NCBI GenBank assembly: GCA_964347975.1
Contig: CAYGAY010000005.1
Location: 1 to 64,000 of the forward strand
DNA from: Bin87 sp964347975
Lineage (GTDB): Bacteria > Chloroflexota > Dehalococcoidia > Lucifugimonadales > UBA3495
Direction of reading: 5' to 3'
DNA: 64,000 bases
The translations under genes were made by a program, and so were the position numbers. This document shows, in pieces, positions 49,959 to 58,339 of this stretch; positions within the stretch are counted from its first letter, which is position 1; every line of letters starts with the position of its first letter. A model generated the notes under the pieces. That model was not told the origin of the DNA and searched no databases. It was given only the letters and a program-made list of their open reading frames with translations.

Positions 49959-51086
49959 TCAGTCCTGCAAAGCGGGTATCACCTCTTTGCCGAACAGCTC
50001 AATGGAGCGCATGGTGTCCTGGTGCGACAGCTGTCCGCCCTGGGCTTCCAGCAGCAGCGAACCGACGCCCAGCTCGTCGCGGATGTGGCGCAGCTTCTCG
50101 ATAACCGTGTCCGGACTACCCACCACTAGATGGTAGCGGTTCTGTAACTCCTCGTAGGACATTTCGTGCAGGGGCGTGGGCCGGCGAGCCGCCACCGCCG
50201 CTGCGCCGGCCCGGGACGTGTAGCCCGGCGGCGACCAGTATTCGCGGGGGCCACGCAACGGGTAGTTCATCCGCCACAGGAACGCCTTGCCCGATTCCTG
50301 CGCTTTCTCGTCGGTGTCGTTGACGTGGGCGCAAATCATAAAGGCGAATTTCTCCGGCCCCGGCGCCCAACCGTCGGCGGCGGCGTATTCCCGGTAACGC
50401 GCAAACAGGTTTTTGGCGACCTCCAGCGGAGTCAGGAAGGCCGCGTAGGTGTAGCGATGACGGGCCGTCCACTCCACCGTCTCCGGGCTGCCCGTGCCGG
50501 GCACCCACACCGGCGGATGAGGCTTCTGGATGGGCAGCATCCACGGATTGACCGCCCGGTAGTGGTAGTGGGTTCCTTCCCAGCGGAACGGGCCGGGCGT
50601 GGTCCAGGTCTTGACCACCAAATCGTGGCATTCCTCGAACCGCTCCCGGTTGTGGATAGGGTTGGTATTGTTGGCCCAGGACTCGATGCCGATGCCCCGC
50701 ACGAAACCGGAGATAATCCGCCCGCCGGAGATAACGTCCAACAACGCAATTTCCTCGGCGAGGCGCACCGGGTTGTCCGACGTGGGCAGCATGTTGCCCA
50801 GCATCAGGATCTTGGCCCGGTTGGTGATGCGGGCCAGGATGCCGCCGGTAATGTTCACCTCCACGTCCATGCACGACGGAGTGTTGTGGTGCTCGTTGAT
50901 CATCAGGCCGTCAAATCCCATTTCCTCGGCGTACTGGTACTCATCGAGGTAGCGGTTCATTAGGCCATTGGCAGTGCTGGGGTCGAAGTACGTGTTGGGA
51001 AAGGTCAACCGCATAGACGGAAACTTTTCTGCTTCCGACTCCGGAAACTCGGCGTAAGGCATTTCAGTGAAGTAGAAAACGTCCAT
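49959..51086 (-). CDS. LLM-class flavin-dependent oxidoreductase (luciferase-like), paralogue A
   Basis: 375 aa from ATG 51086 with GGAGG upstream. A luciferase-like TIM barrel: FDGLMINEHHNTPSCMD, LAEEIALLDVISGGRIISGF with the usual Gly-Gly-Arg, ERFEECHDLVVKTWTTPGPF, and PVWVPGTGSPETVEW. These enzymes use FMNH2 or F420H2 to oxidise organics. Strongly similar to paralogue B (53682-54917). Co-directional with the AAA/DUF4276 genes upstream but not likely related to them. Confidence 0.9.
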   Translation of the reverse strand: MDVFYFTEMPYAEFPESEAEKFPSMRLTFPNTYFDPSTANGLMNRYLDEYQYAEEMGFDGLMINEHHNTPSCMDVEVNITGGILARITNRAKILMLGNMLPTSDNPVRLAEEIALLDVISGGRIISGFVRGIGIESWANNTNPIHNRERFEECHDLVVKTWTTPGPFRWEGTHYHYRAVNPWMLPIQKPHPPVWVPGTGSPETVEWTARHRYTYAAFLTPLEVAKNLFARYREYAAADGWAPGPEKFAFMICAHVNDTDEKAQESGKAFLWRMNYPLRGPREYWSPPGYTSRAGAAAVAARRPTPLHEMSYEELQNRYHLVVGSPDTVIEKLRHIRDELGVGSLLLEAQGGQLSHQDTMRSIELFGKEVIPALQD

Positions 51087-51108
51087 GGGATTGCCTCCGG
51101 GTTGAAGG

Positions 51109-51690
51109 TTAGCCTCCGGTGTCGCCATTGCGGACCGCGGCCAAAAATCCGGCGAAACTGGGGCTGCGTTGGGTGATGGTTCGAGCATCCAGCGCGACGG
51201 CTATTTGCTCAGAGACTTGGGCCGTGTAACGCCGATTGCCAAGAAGGTGTTTAAGGTGCTCTTTCGGATTTTCAATACCATCTGGTCGGGATGCGTCCAC
51301 ATTCCCAAGCGCTCTGCCGCCGAAAAAGTTACGCAGACCTTGGGCATCGGCAAAATACCACGCTTCCAGATGCCATTGGGCGTAGGCGTATGTGATTGCG
51401 GGGGCAAAGTTGCCACCGAGGCGTTGCGACAAGGGAGAGCTTATGGATTGCAAAACCGCATCCGGCGATTTCCCATCAGTGTCCGTAAGTACAACATATT
51501 TGTCTGGAGCGGGTATATCGTACTGGACAGACTGGATGATGCTGTACACTTCCCCGGCCGTAACTGGGCGGTTTTTGGGCGGAATGCGAACATCAACAGT
51601 AATGCCATCGTTTTGCAGATGCGCAGTCAACTGAGGCAATGCAAGCCGTTCTGTATTGCCGGATGCAATGACTAGCACGTACTTCAGCAT
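51109..51690 (-). CDS. DUF4276-like TOPRIM-type protein, partner of the AAA ATPase
   Basis: 193 aa from ATG 51690 (GGGAG upstream). VIASGNTERLALPQLTAHL occupies the place of the TOPRIM-like EGxTE motif (here SGNTE), and VVLTDTDGKSPDAV gives the DxD cluster. WHLEAWYFAD is characteristic of DUF4276. It begins 5 bases after the ATPase gene ends. Such AAA plus TOPRIM-like pairs resemble OLD and PARIS-type phage defence, so a nuclease effector role is plausible but unproven. Confidence 0.7.
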   Translation of the reverse strand: MLKYVLVIASGNTERLALPQLTAHLQNDGITVDVRIPPKNRPVTAGEVYSIIQSVQYDIPAPDKYVVLTDTDGKSPDAVLQSISSPLSQRLGGNFAPAITYAYAQWHLEAWYFADAQGLRNFFGGRALGNVDASRPDGIENPKEHLKHLLGNRRYTAQVSEQIAVALDARTITQRSPSFAGFLAAVRNGDTGG

Positions 51691-51695
51691 TAATG

Positions 51696-52823
51696 CTAAC
51701 TCCCGAATCCTCTGGTTTCATGGTACTCGCCCAGGCCAAACCCGGACGCTTCCAGCGCTTTTCTAACGCCGTCTGGATTAGTTTCTTTCTGGACGGTGGT
51801 GCCATAGCATTTATCACGCTTGACGATATTCACCGCTGCGGGTTCGTCAAGATAACTGAGCAGCAGGGGTGAGTGAGTGGTCACCAGAAACTGGGCGCGT
51901 TCTCGTGCGGAACGGATATGCTCAGCGAGCGCTTCCAGCGCCAACGGGTGTATGTAATTCTCCGGTTCCTCGATTCCAATCAGAGCGGTGTCTGATTGAC
52001 CGTACAGCGCGGTCATCAAGGCCAAAACACGCAACGTACCGCTGGACACGCCCATCTGATTGACTGAGAACTGTAATCCAGGTTCGTCCTGCACGAAATA
52101 GAAACGATCTTCGGTCTCTCTGGGCTCAATCCTTTCAGGAAGGCCCACGATTGACCGGGTTGCTTCGACAACTTGGTCAAGAACTTCGGGGTATATACCC
52201 CAAAGGGTATAGAGCGTTTCGCCCAGATTGCGGCCATAGGGGTCAAATCCGCTCGTGTCAGGAAGGTTCCAGTCCCGTCTTAGCAGGAACGGACTGGGGT
52301 CGAAGAAGCCCCAGCCGCCAACGAACTCTGCAACACAACGGGCGGGAAAGGAGGCATCCACGGAAGCGGCGGCCAGGGCACAGTCCATAGGCCCTTGCAA
52401 CAGGTTGACCCGTTCCCCCTTTTCTCCGGACCACCACCAGCCCCGACCAGCTTCGGCATTGAGCAACTCAATTGGTGGCAAGCCGGAAGGAATTTCGTGG
52501 ACGCGCTCCACTACGTAAAAGTCATACGCTTTTCTGACCAACCGCACATACCACTCAAAGCGCTTTTCTCCTTCCACCGCTACGGTCAGTTCTACCTGAC
52601 TCGCCTCCTGACCTTTCCAGGCCATATTGAGAATCCCGCCGCGAGAGTAAGCAGGGCCGCGAAAGTCACGCCCGCGGACAGCCTCGCTTAGCAATCTTAG
52701 CGAATCGAGTATGGCGCTCTTCCCCGAAGCGTTAGGGCCGATGAACAACGCTAGGTCGCCAAACTCAACACTAACCTCGCGGAGGCTGCGATAGTTCTTT
52801 GCCGTTAGCGTCGAGACCCTCAT
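51696..52823 (-). CDS. AAA_21-type ATPase (OLD-like)
   Basis: 375 aa. Walker A FIGPNASGKSAILDSLR (about 28-44), signature region VSSGTLRVLALMTALYG, Walker B ALIGIEEPENYIHPLALEAL and H-loop VTTHSPLLLSYL. ABC/RecF-like head with a short middle, as in AAA_21 proteins. The pair with DUF4276 lies between two catabolic genes, in the same direction. Defence function is inferred from the gene pair. Confidence 0.85.
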   Translation of the reverse strand: MRVSTLTAKNYRSLREVSVEFGDLALFIGPNASGKSAILDSLRLLSEAVRGRDFRGPAYSRGGILNMAWKGQEASQVELTVAVEGEKRFEWYVRLVRKAYDFYVVERVHEIPSGLPPIELLNAEAGRGWWWSGEKGERVNLLQGPMDCALAAASVDASFPARCVAEFVGGWGFFDPSPFLLRRDWNLPDTSGFDPYGRNLGETLYTLWGIYPEVLDQVVEATRSIVGLPERIEPRETEDRFYFVQDEPGLQFSVNQMGVSSGTLRVLALMTALYGQSDTALIGIEEPENYIHPLALEALAEHIRSARERAQFLVTTHSPLLLSYLDEPAAVNIVKRDKCYGTTVQKETNPDGVRKALEASGFGLGEYHETRGFGS

Positions 52824-52855
52824 TATTGCCGCCTCTCTCGCGCACGCGCGCCGAC

Positions 52856-53635
52856 CTACAAAAAGGCCAGCGCCGTCTGCACGAAATCGTCGGGCTTCTC
52901 AATCTGTGGCGAGTGGCCGCAGTTGGGAATAACCGTTACTTGGGATCCGGCGATGGCCTGCTGGTACAAATCGGCGCATTCCACCGGCACCAGGTTGTCG
53001 TTAGCGCCCCAGACGATGTGCGTCGGGATGCCGACACGGCTCAGCTTGGCCGGCAGTCGGGGGTTGTGCATATAGGGCCGCCAGGTGAGGCGGATAGCCA
53101 TTTCCCGGTCGCCTTCGGCTTGCTCGGTTTGTTCGGGCGTGGGATCGCTGCCGAACAGCTCGTCCCACTCCGGCACCTGGCTGGGGTCGTGATACACCAG
53201 ATCGCGGATCTGCTGGGGATTGATGATGAATATGTCCGTGATCTCGCCTTCGTTGGGCTTGATGCCGGCAGCGCCCACCAGCATGACCTTGCTGAAGGCG
53301 TGCCCCGTCATGGACAACATCTCAGCGGCCAGCCAACCACCCATGGAGAACCCGATGGCTCGCACGTTTTCCAACCCTTCCTGTTCCTGATACCAGGTGT
53401 AGAAACAGGCGAGGTCCTGCATGGATTCCACCCACCCCGGTCGGTCGCTCTTGCCGTAGCCGGGATGCGAGGGAAGATAGACAGTGAACCTTTCGGCCAG
53501 CGCGTGGGCGTAGCGGCGCGGGCCAGCGTTCCCTCCGGCGCCATGCAGCACCAGCAACGGGTCGCCGGAGCCGCCCTTGTACACTTGCAGGTTTGCGCCG
53601 GCCACGCTTACGGTTTCTTCAATGAAGTTTGCCAT
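52856..53635 (-). CDS. Alpha/beta hydrolase
   Basis: 259 aa. LLVLHGAGGNAGPRRYA (oxyanion hole), nucleophile in AIGFSMGGWLA (GFSMGG, Ser about 97), acid in IVWGANDNLVPVE, and the His in VIPNCGHSPQIEKPDDF. Catalytic triad complete. C-C hydrolase or esterase of small aromatic or ester substrates. Between two LLM monooxygenases, so it may process their products. GAGGAG before ATG 53635. Confidence 0.9.
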   Translation of the reverse strand: MANFIEETVSVAGANLQVYKGGSGDPLLVLHGAGGNAGPRRYAHALAERFTVYLPSHPGYGKSDRPGWVESMQDLACFYTWYQEQEGLENVRAIGFSMGGWLAAEMLSMTGHAFSKVMLVGAAGIKPNEGEITDIFIINPQQIRDLVYHDPSQVPEWDELFGSDPTPEQTEQAEGDREMAIRLTWRPYMHNPRLPAKLSRVGIPTHIVWGANDNLVPVECADLYQQAIAGSQVTVIPNCGHSPQIEKPDDFVQTALAFL

Positions 53636-53681
53636 TGGGATACTGCTCCTCGTGAATCAATCAATGGATAGTCGAGCTGGG

Positions 53682-54917
53682 TTACACCGAGGTCAACCCG
53701 GGCATGACGCCTTCCTTCTGGAACGGGTCAGTCAATTCCAGTTCCTCGCCGATTTCGCGGAGGGCCGGCAGGACTTCTTCGCCCATGAGTTGCAGGCAGC
53801 GCATGGTGTCCTCGTGGCTGATGGAGCCGTCGTTAGTCCATACGGCCAGAATGCCCGGGCGCATAAAGCTCAGCACTTCGCGGAGCTGACTGACAACGGT
53901 ATCCGGGCTGCCGATGATCCAGCGACGGGAATCCAGGATCTGGTCATACTGAGCCCCGTCCAAGCCGCCGACGCGGAAGGGGTCGCTGCGGATCTGTTCG
54001 CGCAAGCGCAGGAACCGGGGGTCGTTGCTGCGGCTGCCGTAGCCCACCGGCGAGGCGTAGTCACGGGGCAGCGGGATGCGCCCCACTCCAATGTTGCCCA
54101 CCATGTAGCCCTTGCCCACGTCGTAGGCTTTCTCGTCGGTGTCCTGCACGTGAATGCGGACGAGGTAGCCGAAATTTTCCGGGCCGGGTTCGTAGCCGTT
54201 CTCGCGGGCGGCCTCAGCGTAAATGGCCTTCATGTCCTGGGTGCCCTGAGGGTCGGTTTCCAAAAAGATGTAGGGATAGTTGCGCTCAGCGCACCACACC
54301 AAAGTCTCCGGGCTGCCCGTGCCGGGAATCCAGATGGGCGGATGGGGCTTTTGCAGCGGCACCTGGAAGGGGTTGACCACGCGGAAGTGATAGTGATTGC
54401 CCTCCCAGCGGAAGGGGCCTGGGGTAGTCCAGGTCTTGACCACCAGGTCGTGGGCTTCCTCGAACCGTTCGCGGTTATGCAGGGGGTTGGTGTTGGTGGC
54501 CAGACTCTCGACGCCGGTGCCGCGCACGAAGCCGGATACTAACCGGCCGCCGGAAATCATGTCGATCTCGGCCAGCTCTTCGGCCAGACGGATGGGGTTG
54601 TCGAAGATGGGAAGGGGATTGCCCAGCAGCACGATCTTGGTGTTCCTGGTGTTGCGCGCCAGGATGGCGGCTTCCAGGTTCATGGTCGCGCCCAGACAGG
54701 TAGGCGTGTTGTGATGCTCGTTGAGCATCAACCCATCAAAGCCCATCTCCTCCGAGTACTCGTACTCGTCCAGGTACATATTATAGAGGTAATGGCCTTC
54801 CTGGGGGTCGAAGTTGGAGTTGGAGAAAGTAAGCCGCACCGCTTCATTGGGTGAGTTGCGGACGTCCTGCTCCGTGTAGTTCACGTAAGCCCGTTCGGTA
54901 AAACGCATCAGGAACAT
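53682..54917 (-). CDS. LLM-class flavin-dependent oxidoreductase, paralogue B
   Basis: 411 aa from ATG 54917 with AGGAGG at 7 bases. Same motifs as paralogue A: FDGLMLNEHHNTPTCLGATM, LAEELAEIDMISGGRLVSGF, ERFEEAHDLVVKTWTTPGPF, IWIPGTGSPETLVW. A C-terminal extension of about 25 residues (ELTDPFQKEGVMPGLTSV) is specific to it. Transcribed with the alpha/beta hydrolase gene (46-base gap). Confidence 0.9.
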   Translation of the reverse strand: MFLMRFTERAYVNYTEQDVRNSPNEAVRLTFSNSNFDPQEGHYLYNMYLDEYEYSEEMGFDGLMLNEHHNTPTCLGATMNLEAAILARNTRNTKIVLLGNPLPIFDNPIRLAEELAEIDMISGGRLVSGFVRGTGVESLATNTNPLHNRERFEEAHDLVVKTWTTPGPFRWEGNHYHFRVVNPFQVPLQKPHPPIWIPGTGSPETLVWCAERNYPYIFLETDPQGTQDMKAIYAEAARENGYEPGPENFGYLVRIHVQDTDEKAYDVGKGYMVGNIGVGRIPLPRDYASPVGYGSRSNDPRFLRLREQIRSDPFRVGGLDGAQYDQILDSRRWIIGSPDTVVSQLREVLSFMRPGILAVWTNDGSISHEDTMRCLQLMGEEVLPALREIGEELELTDPFQKEGVMPGLTSV

Positions 54918-55026
54918 AAGCCGGCCTCCTTGGGGCGCAGGTTGGCGTCGGCAGCCGGCAAAGAGGCCGCGACGTTACGCGGCCCCATAATACACCGAAT
55001 TGGCCGGAGGCGCAGGGCAGGTTATG

Positions 55027-55227
55027 CTATGGGAGCGGAAAATAGCTGCGCTCGAAGAGGTTGTCCAGCTCCGCAATCAGTGGTTCCGCTTGTTCCAGTT
55101 CCAGCATCCGGCGCACCAATGCGCGGATTTCCCGCACCAGGGGCAAATTGAGCCCCGCATCATCGCTGGGATACCACACTCCGTCGATAATCTCCGATTC
55201 GTGCCTGTTCCAGTTGATGCTGAACAC
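55027..55227 (-). pseudogene. Short frame of unknown origin, no proper start
   Basis: 66 codons from GTG 55227; the frame stays open upstream (PPPKFDLLSVFSINWN), into the region that codes for a methylase remnant on the other strand. The sequence looks protein-like (GVWYPSDDAGLNLPLVREIR, LVRRMLELEQAEPLIAEL) but has no ribosome site and matches no family I know. Probably gene debris at a rearrangement joint. Confidence 0.3.
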
Positions 55228-55677
55228 CGAAAGCAGGTCGAACTTTGGCGGGGGAGTGCTGGAAATTCAGACCTACGAAACCGGCAATCTGCAAATAGTG
55301 AACCCACAGTTGCTGCCGGAACCGGACATCTCGGTATTCAACGCTGCTGATTGGGATGTGCTAACTCCATCGCCGGCCCGTCGAAAAATAGATGAAGCGG
55401 TTTTCAACGCGCTGGGCCTCACAGCAGATTTGGCCATTTTCTGATTGAGGCGATATACCTACAACAAACCGCCGGCTACAACGAAGCAGTGGCCTTGCTC
55501 AACCGCGGCATAACCATCCGCAAGCGCCGGGCCAAGAAAGATACTCACGGGTTCAACAATCTGCTCGCCAAGTGGCGACGCCAAGAAACGCACCTGCGAA
55601 AAGTGCCGTACAGCATCCACCAGGCCGGCTGGGAACAAGCCTGGGGAAGCCAACGAACCGATGCGGCAACAACCTGA
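55204..55677 (+). pseudogene. C-terminal remnant of an Eco57I/type I-like DNA methylase, frameshifted
   Basis: The frame from 55204 reads NFGGGVLEIQTYETGNLQIV, then RRKIDEAVFNALGL, which is the pattern at the end of N6-adenine methylase/restriction proteins (GGGALKLE..D..NLPIP, R..IDE.VF.ALGL). A stop at 55442 then a shift to the +2 frame continues with EAIYLQQTAGYNEAVALLNR and KRRAKK, ending at 55677. The catalytic part is gone. Confidence 0.55.
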
Positions 55678-55720
55678 CCATCACCGAAGGGCGTCGCCAG
55701 GCCGCCTTCTCCCCAGGATC

Positions 55721-56842
55721 CTAGACGTAGTGGGGCATCACTTCAGACACGAACAGTTCCAACGAGCGCATGGTCTCATCATGGGACAGGTGACCCCATT
55801 GGAAGGCGGCTACGAAGTAGTTGGCCCCCGTCTCGAGATAATCGTCCATGTAGTCCCGCATGGAATCCGGGGACCCGGCAATGACGTTGAACCCGCCGCC
55901 TCCCGGCGCAGCGTGTTCCTCAAGCCCCGCGGAAACGGATCGTCGCGCCACGGCGGCTCCGCTGACCTCCGCTTCCCGGTCGGGCAGGTTAGATGGCCTG
56001 GGATTGGTGTTGCCTCCCGAAAACTGGGTCAGGCCGCGTCTCTCCACTTCCAGGCGGCGCGGCGCAGCCAGGTTCCACTTGTACTGGTCCCACGCCGGCT
56101 GGGCTATCCTGGCGGCTTCCGCATCCGTCTCGGCGAGATAAAGGTGGTTGACCAACCCGATCTTGGGGGCTTCGCCCTGGGCGTTCAACGCTCCCGGCCC
56201 TTGATGCTCCTCCCAAAGCTGGAAATAGCGTTCTACGTTTGCCCCGAACGAATCCAGGTTACCCACGATTATGGAATGCATCCCGTTGACGGCCGAGGTC
56301 TCCACATTGCGCATGTACCACAGGGGCGGGTAGGGATCCTGTTTGGGCCGCAGGCGCATGGGCAGATCGTCAAAGTTGTAGAACTCGCCCTGGTAGGTCA
56401 GCGAATCGTTGCCCAGCCCCTCCTTGACCACCGCCAGCGTCTCCAGGTAACGGGCATAGTTCACCTCAACGTCGGAGTCCTGTCCCCAGAAGTAGGCTTC
56501 GATCACTCCGCCCCGGCCCACTCCGATGTCCATTCTCCCGCCGCTGAGGTTGTCCAACATGCAGATTTCCTCGATCAGGCGCACCGGATGGTGCAGCGGC
56601 AGCACGTACACGCACGGGCCCAGCCTCATGGTGGTCGTCCGCTCCGCCGCGGCCGCCAGGAAAACGTTTTGCGACGGCGCGAGACTGTGGACTGCCGGCG
56701 TGTGGTGTTCCGCAAGGTGGTAGGAATAAAACCCGGCGGACTCCAGCCGCTGGATCTGGTCCAGCCGCTCCCGGTAAATCTGGTCCAGCGGTACGCCGGG
56801 AATGGGCTCGATGTGGTCGAAAACCCCAAACTGCAATGCCAT
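55721..56842 (-). CDS. LLM-class flavin-dependent oxidoreductase, paralogue C
   Basis: 373 aa from ATG 56842 (GGGAG upstream). Luciferase-like barrel: SYHLAEHHTPAVHSLAPSQN, IEEICMLDNLSGGRMDIGVG, PMRLRPKQDPYPPLWYMRN, and GSPDSMRDYMDDYLETGANYF near the end. It is clearly more distant from A and B than these are from each other. Substrate unknown. Upstream MFS exporter and aminotransferase are in the same direction. Confidence 0.9.
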   Translation of the reverse strand: MALQFGVFDHIEPIPGVPLDQIYRERLDQIQRLESAGFYSYHLAEHHTPAVHSLAPSQNVFLAAAAERTTTMRLGPCVYVLPLHHPVRLIEEICMLDNLSGGRMDIGVGRGGVIEAYFWGQDSDVEVNYARYLETLAVVKEGLGNDSLTYQGEFYNFDDLPMRLRPKQDPYPPLWYMRNVETSAVNGMHSIIVGNLDSFGANVERYFQLWEEHQGPGALNAQGEAPKIGLVNHLYLAETDAEAARIAQPAWDQYKWNLAAPRRLEVERRGLTQFSGGNTNPRPSNLPDREAEVSGAAVARRSVSAGLEEHAAPGGGGFNVIAGSPDSMRDYMDDYLETGANYFVAAFQWGHLSHDETMRSLELFVSEVMPHYV

Positions 56843-57031
56843 TAACAAACTCCCTGGTGGAAATCAATCGTCTCGCGACTCAACCGTCCCCTTGATCGCT
56901 GCTTGGCGCGCCAGCGGAACTTGAGCCGACGTTTCGACTCTATTGTACGCGGTTCCAACGCGTCAAACGCCTTGACCTCAAGCTTGCAGCGTTGCAATGC
57001 AAAGCCGTGACGGTAGAGACCGTGGCGCAAG

Positions 57032-58261
57032 CTACACCCGCAGGCGGCGCAGCGTCGGCCGACAGACCCCCATCACGAACGCGATCGTCAGGTAGATGGC
57101 GGCCCCGCCCGAAAAGGCTGCGGTCCAGCTGATGTATTCTGCAACAAGGGTCATTGGATAGGAACCGATGAACATCAGCGCGGCGGAAACGTACCAAACG
57201 CTCATCACTCTGCCCTGCAACTCTCCCGGCACGGAGAGTTGCAGCACGGTCGTCCCCATTGGCACTATGCTGCCCATCCCCACCAGAAACAATATCGCCC
57301 ACGACAGCCAGAACCAGTGCGACCAGGCCAGGCAGAAAAGGGCTGTTCCGAAAAGGAAGATGCAGCCCAGCAGCAGCCGGTTCTTGTGGGGTGAGTTGCC
57401 CAGCGACGCCATGATGAACGTGCCGGACAGGGATCCAATACCGGCGCCGGTCATGAGCAGTCCGGCTCCGCCGGCGCCGGTATCCAGCGCCAGTTTGGCG
57501 AAGGCGGGCAGCAACTGGGCATAGGGCATCGCGAAGAAGCCGAAGGCGAACCCAATGCCGATGACGGTGAAGGTGACCGGGTTGGACCAGCAGTACCGCA
57601 GCCCGCTCCACAGCTCGGAGAGGATACTCGAGCGCTGGTCCAGGGCCGCCGCCGGCGCCCGCCGGATCATCAGCAGCGTGACGGCGCCCACGCAAAAGCA
57701 GCCGGTGGCCAGGTAGAGCGCCGGAGCCATTCCGACCAGTTCGATGACTCCCCCGGCCAGGGCCGGACCCAGGATGCGTCCTGAATTCATTACTGCCGAG
57801 TTGAGCACGACGGCATTCATCAGGTCGTCGCGGTCCACCAAATCGCGGACTATGGCCAACCGGGCCGGCGTGTTGATGGCCTGGAGGATCCCCAGAACGA
57901 AAGCCGCCGCGTACACGTGCCACAGGGCAACCAACCCGGCGGTTTCCAGCGCGGCGATGCCAAGGACCAGGAGCGCAACCAGGCCCTGGGTCAGCATCAG
58001 CAGCGCGCGCCGGTCAAACCGGTCGGCGAAAGCGCCGCCGAACAGCACGAAGCCCAGCGTGGGCATCCCGTAGAGGAAGACCATGAAGCCCATGCGCGAG
58101 GCGGAATCGGTCAGTTCCAGGACCAACCAACCCAGGATGAGGAACTGCATTCCCCGGCCCAGAGCCTGGGCGTTCGCGCCGACCCAGAACCAGCGATAGT
58201 CCCGGTGCCGCAACGCGCGGAAGGTCTGGAGCCTGCGTCCGACCGCCAGAATCCGGGCCAA
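57032..58261 (-). CDS. MFS exporter (MFS_3/enterobactin-exporter-like)
   Basis: 409 aa from TTG 58261. FRALRHRDYRWFWVGANAQ is the start typical of this MFS group; twelve spans follow. Loop motifs GGAFADRFDRRALLML (helices 2-3) and SVPGELQGRVMSVWYV (helices 10-11) fit. Possible efflux of drugs or siderophore-like compounds; real substrate unknown. Weak ribosome site before the TTG; later starts would remove helix 1. Confidence 0.85.
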   Translation of the reverse strand: MARILAVGRRLQTFRALRHRDYRWFWVGANAQALGRGMQFLILGWLVLELTDSASRMGFMVFLYGMPTLGFVLFGGAFADRFDRRALLMLTQGLVALLVLGIAALETAGLVALWHVYAAAFVLGILQAINTPARLAIVRDLVDRDDLMNAVVLNSAVMNSGRILGPALAGGVIELVGMAPALYLATGCFCVGAVTLLMIRRAPAAALDQRSSILSELWSGLRYCWSNPVTFTVIGIGFAFGFFAMPYAQLLPAFAKLALDTGAGGAGLLMTGAGIGSLSGTFIMASLGNSPHKNRLLLGCIFLFGTALFCLAWSHWFWLSWAILFLVGMGSIVPMGTTVLQLSVPGELQGRVMSVWYVSAALMFIGSYPMTLVAEYISWTAAFSGGAAIYLTIAFVMGVCRPTLRRLRV

Positions 58262-58339
58262 CTATTTCACTGGTCTCGCCATTTCGGGTTCCTGTTGATG
58301 TCCCCCGCAACGCTGCCGGATGGTGATGGCGTACCGTAA

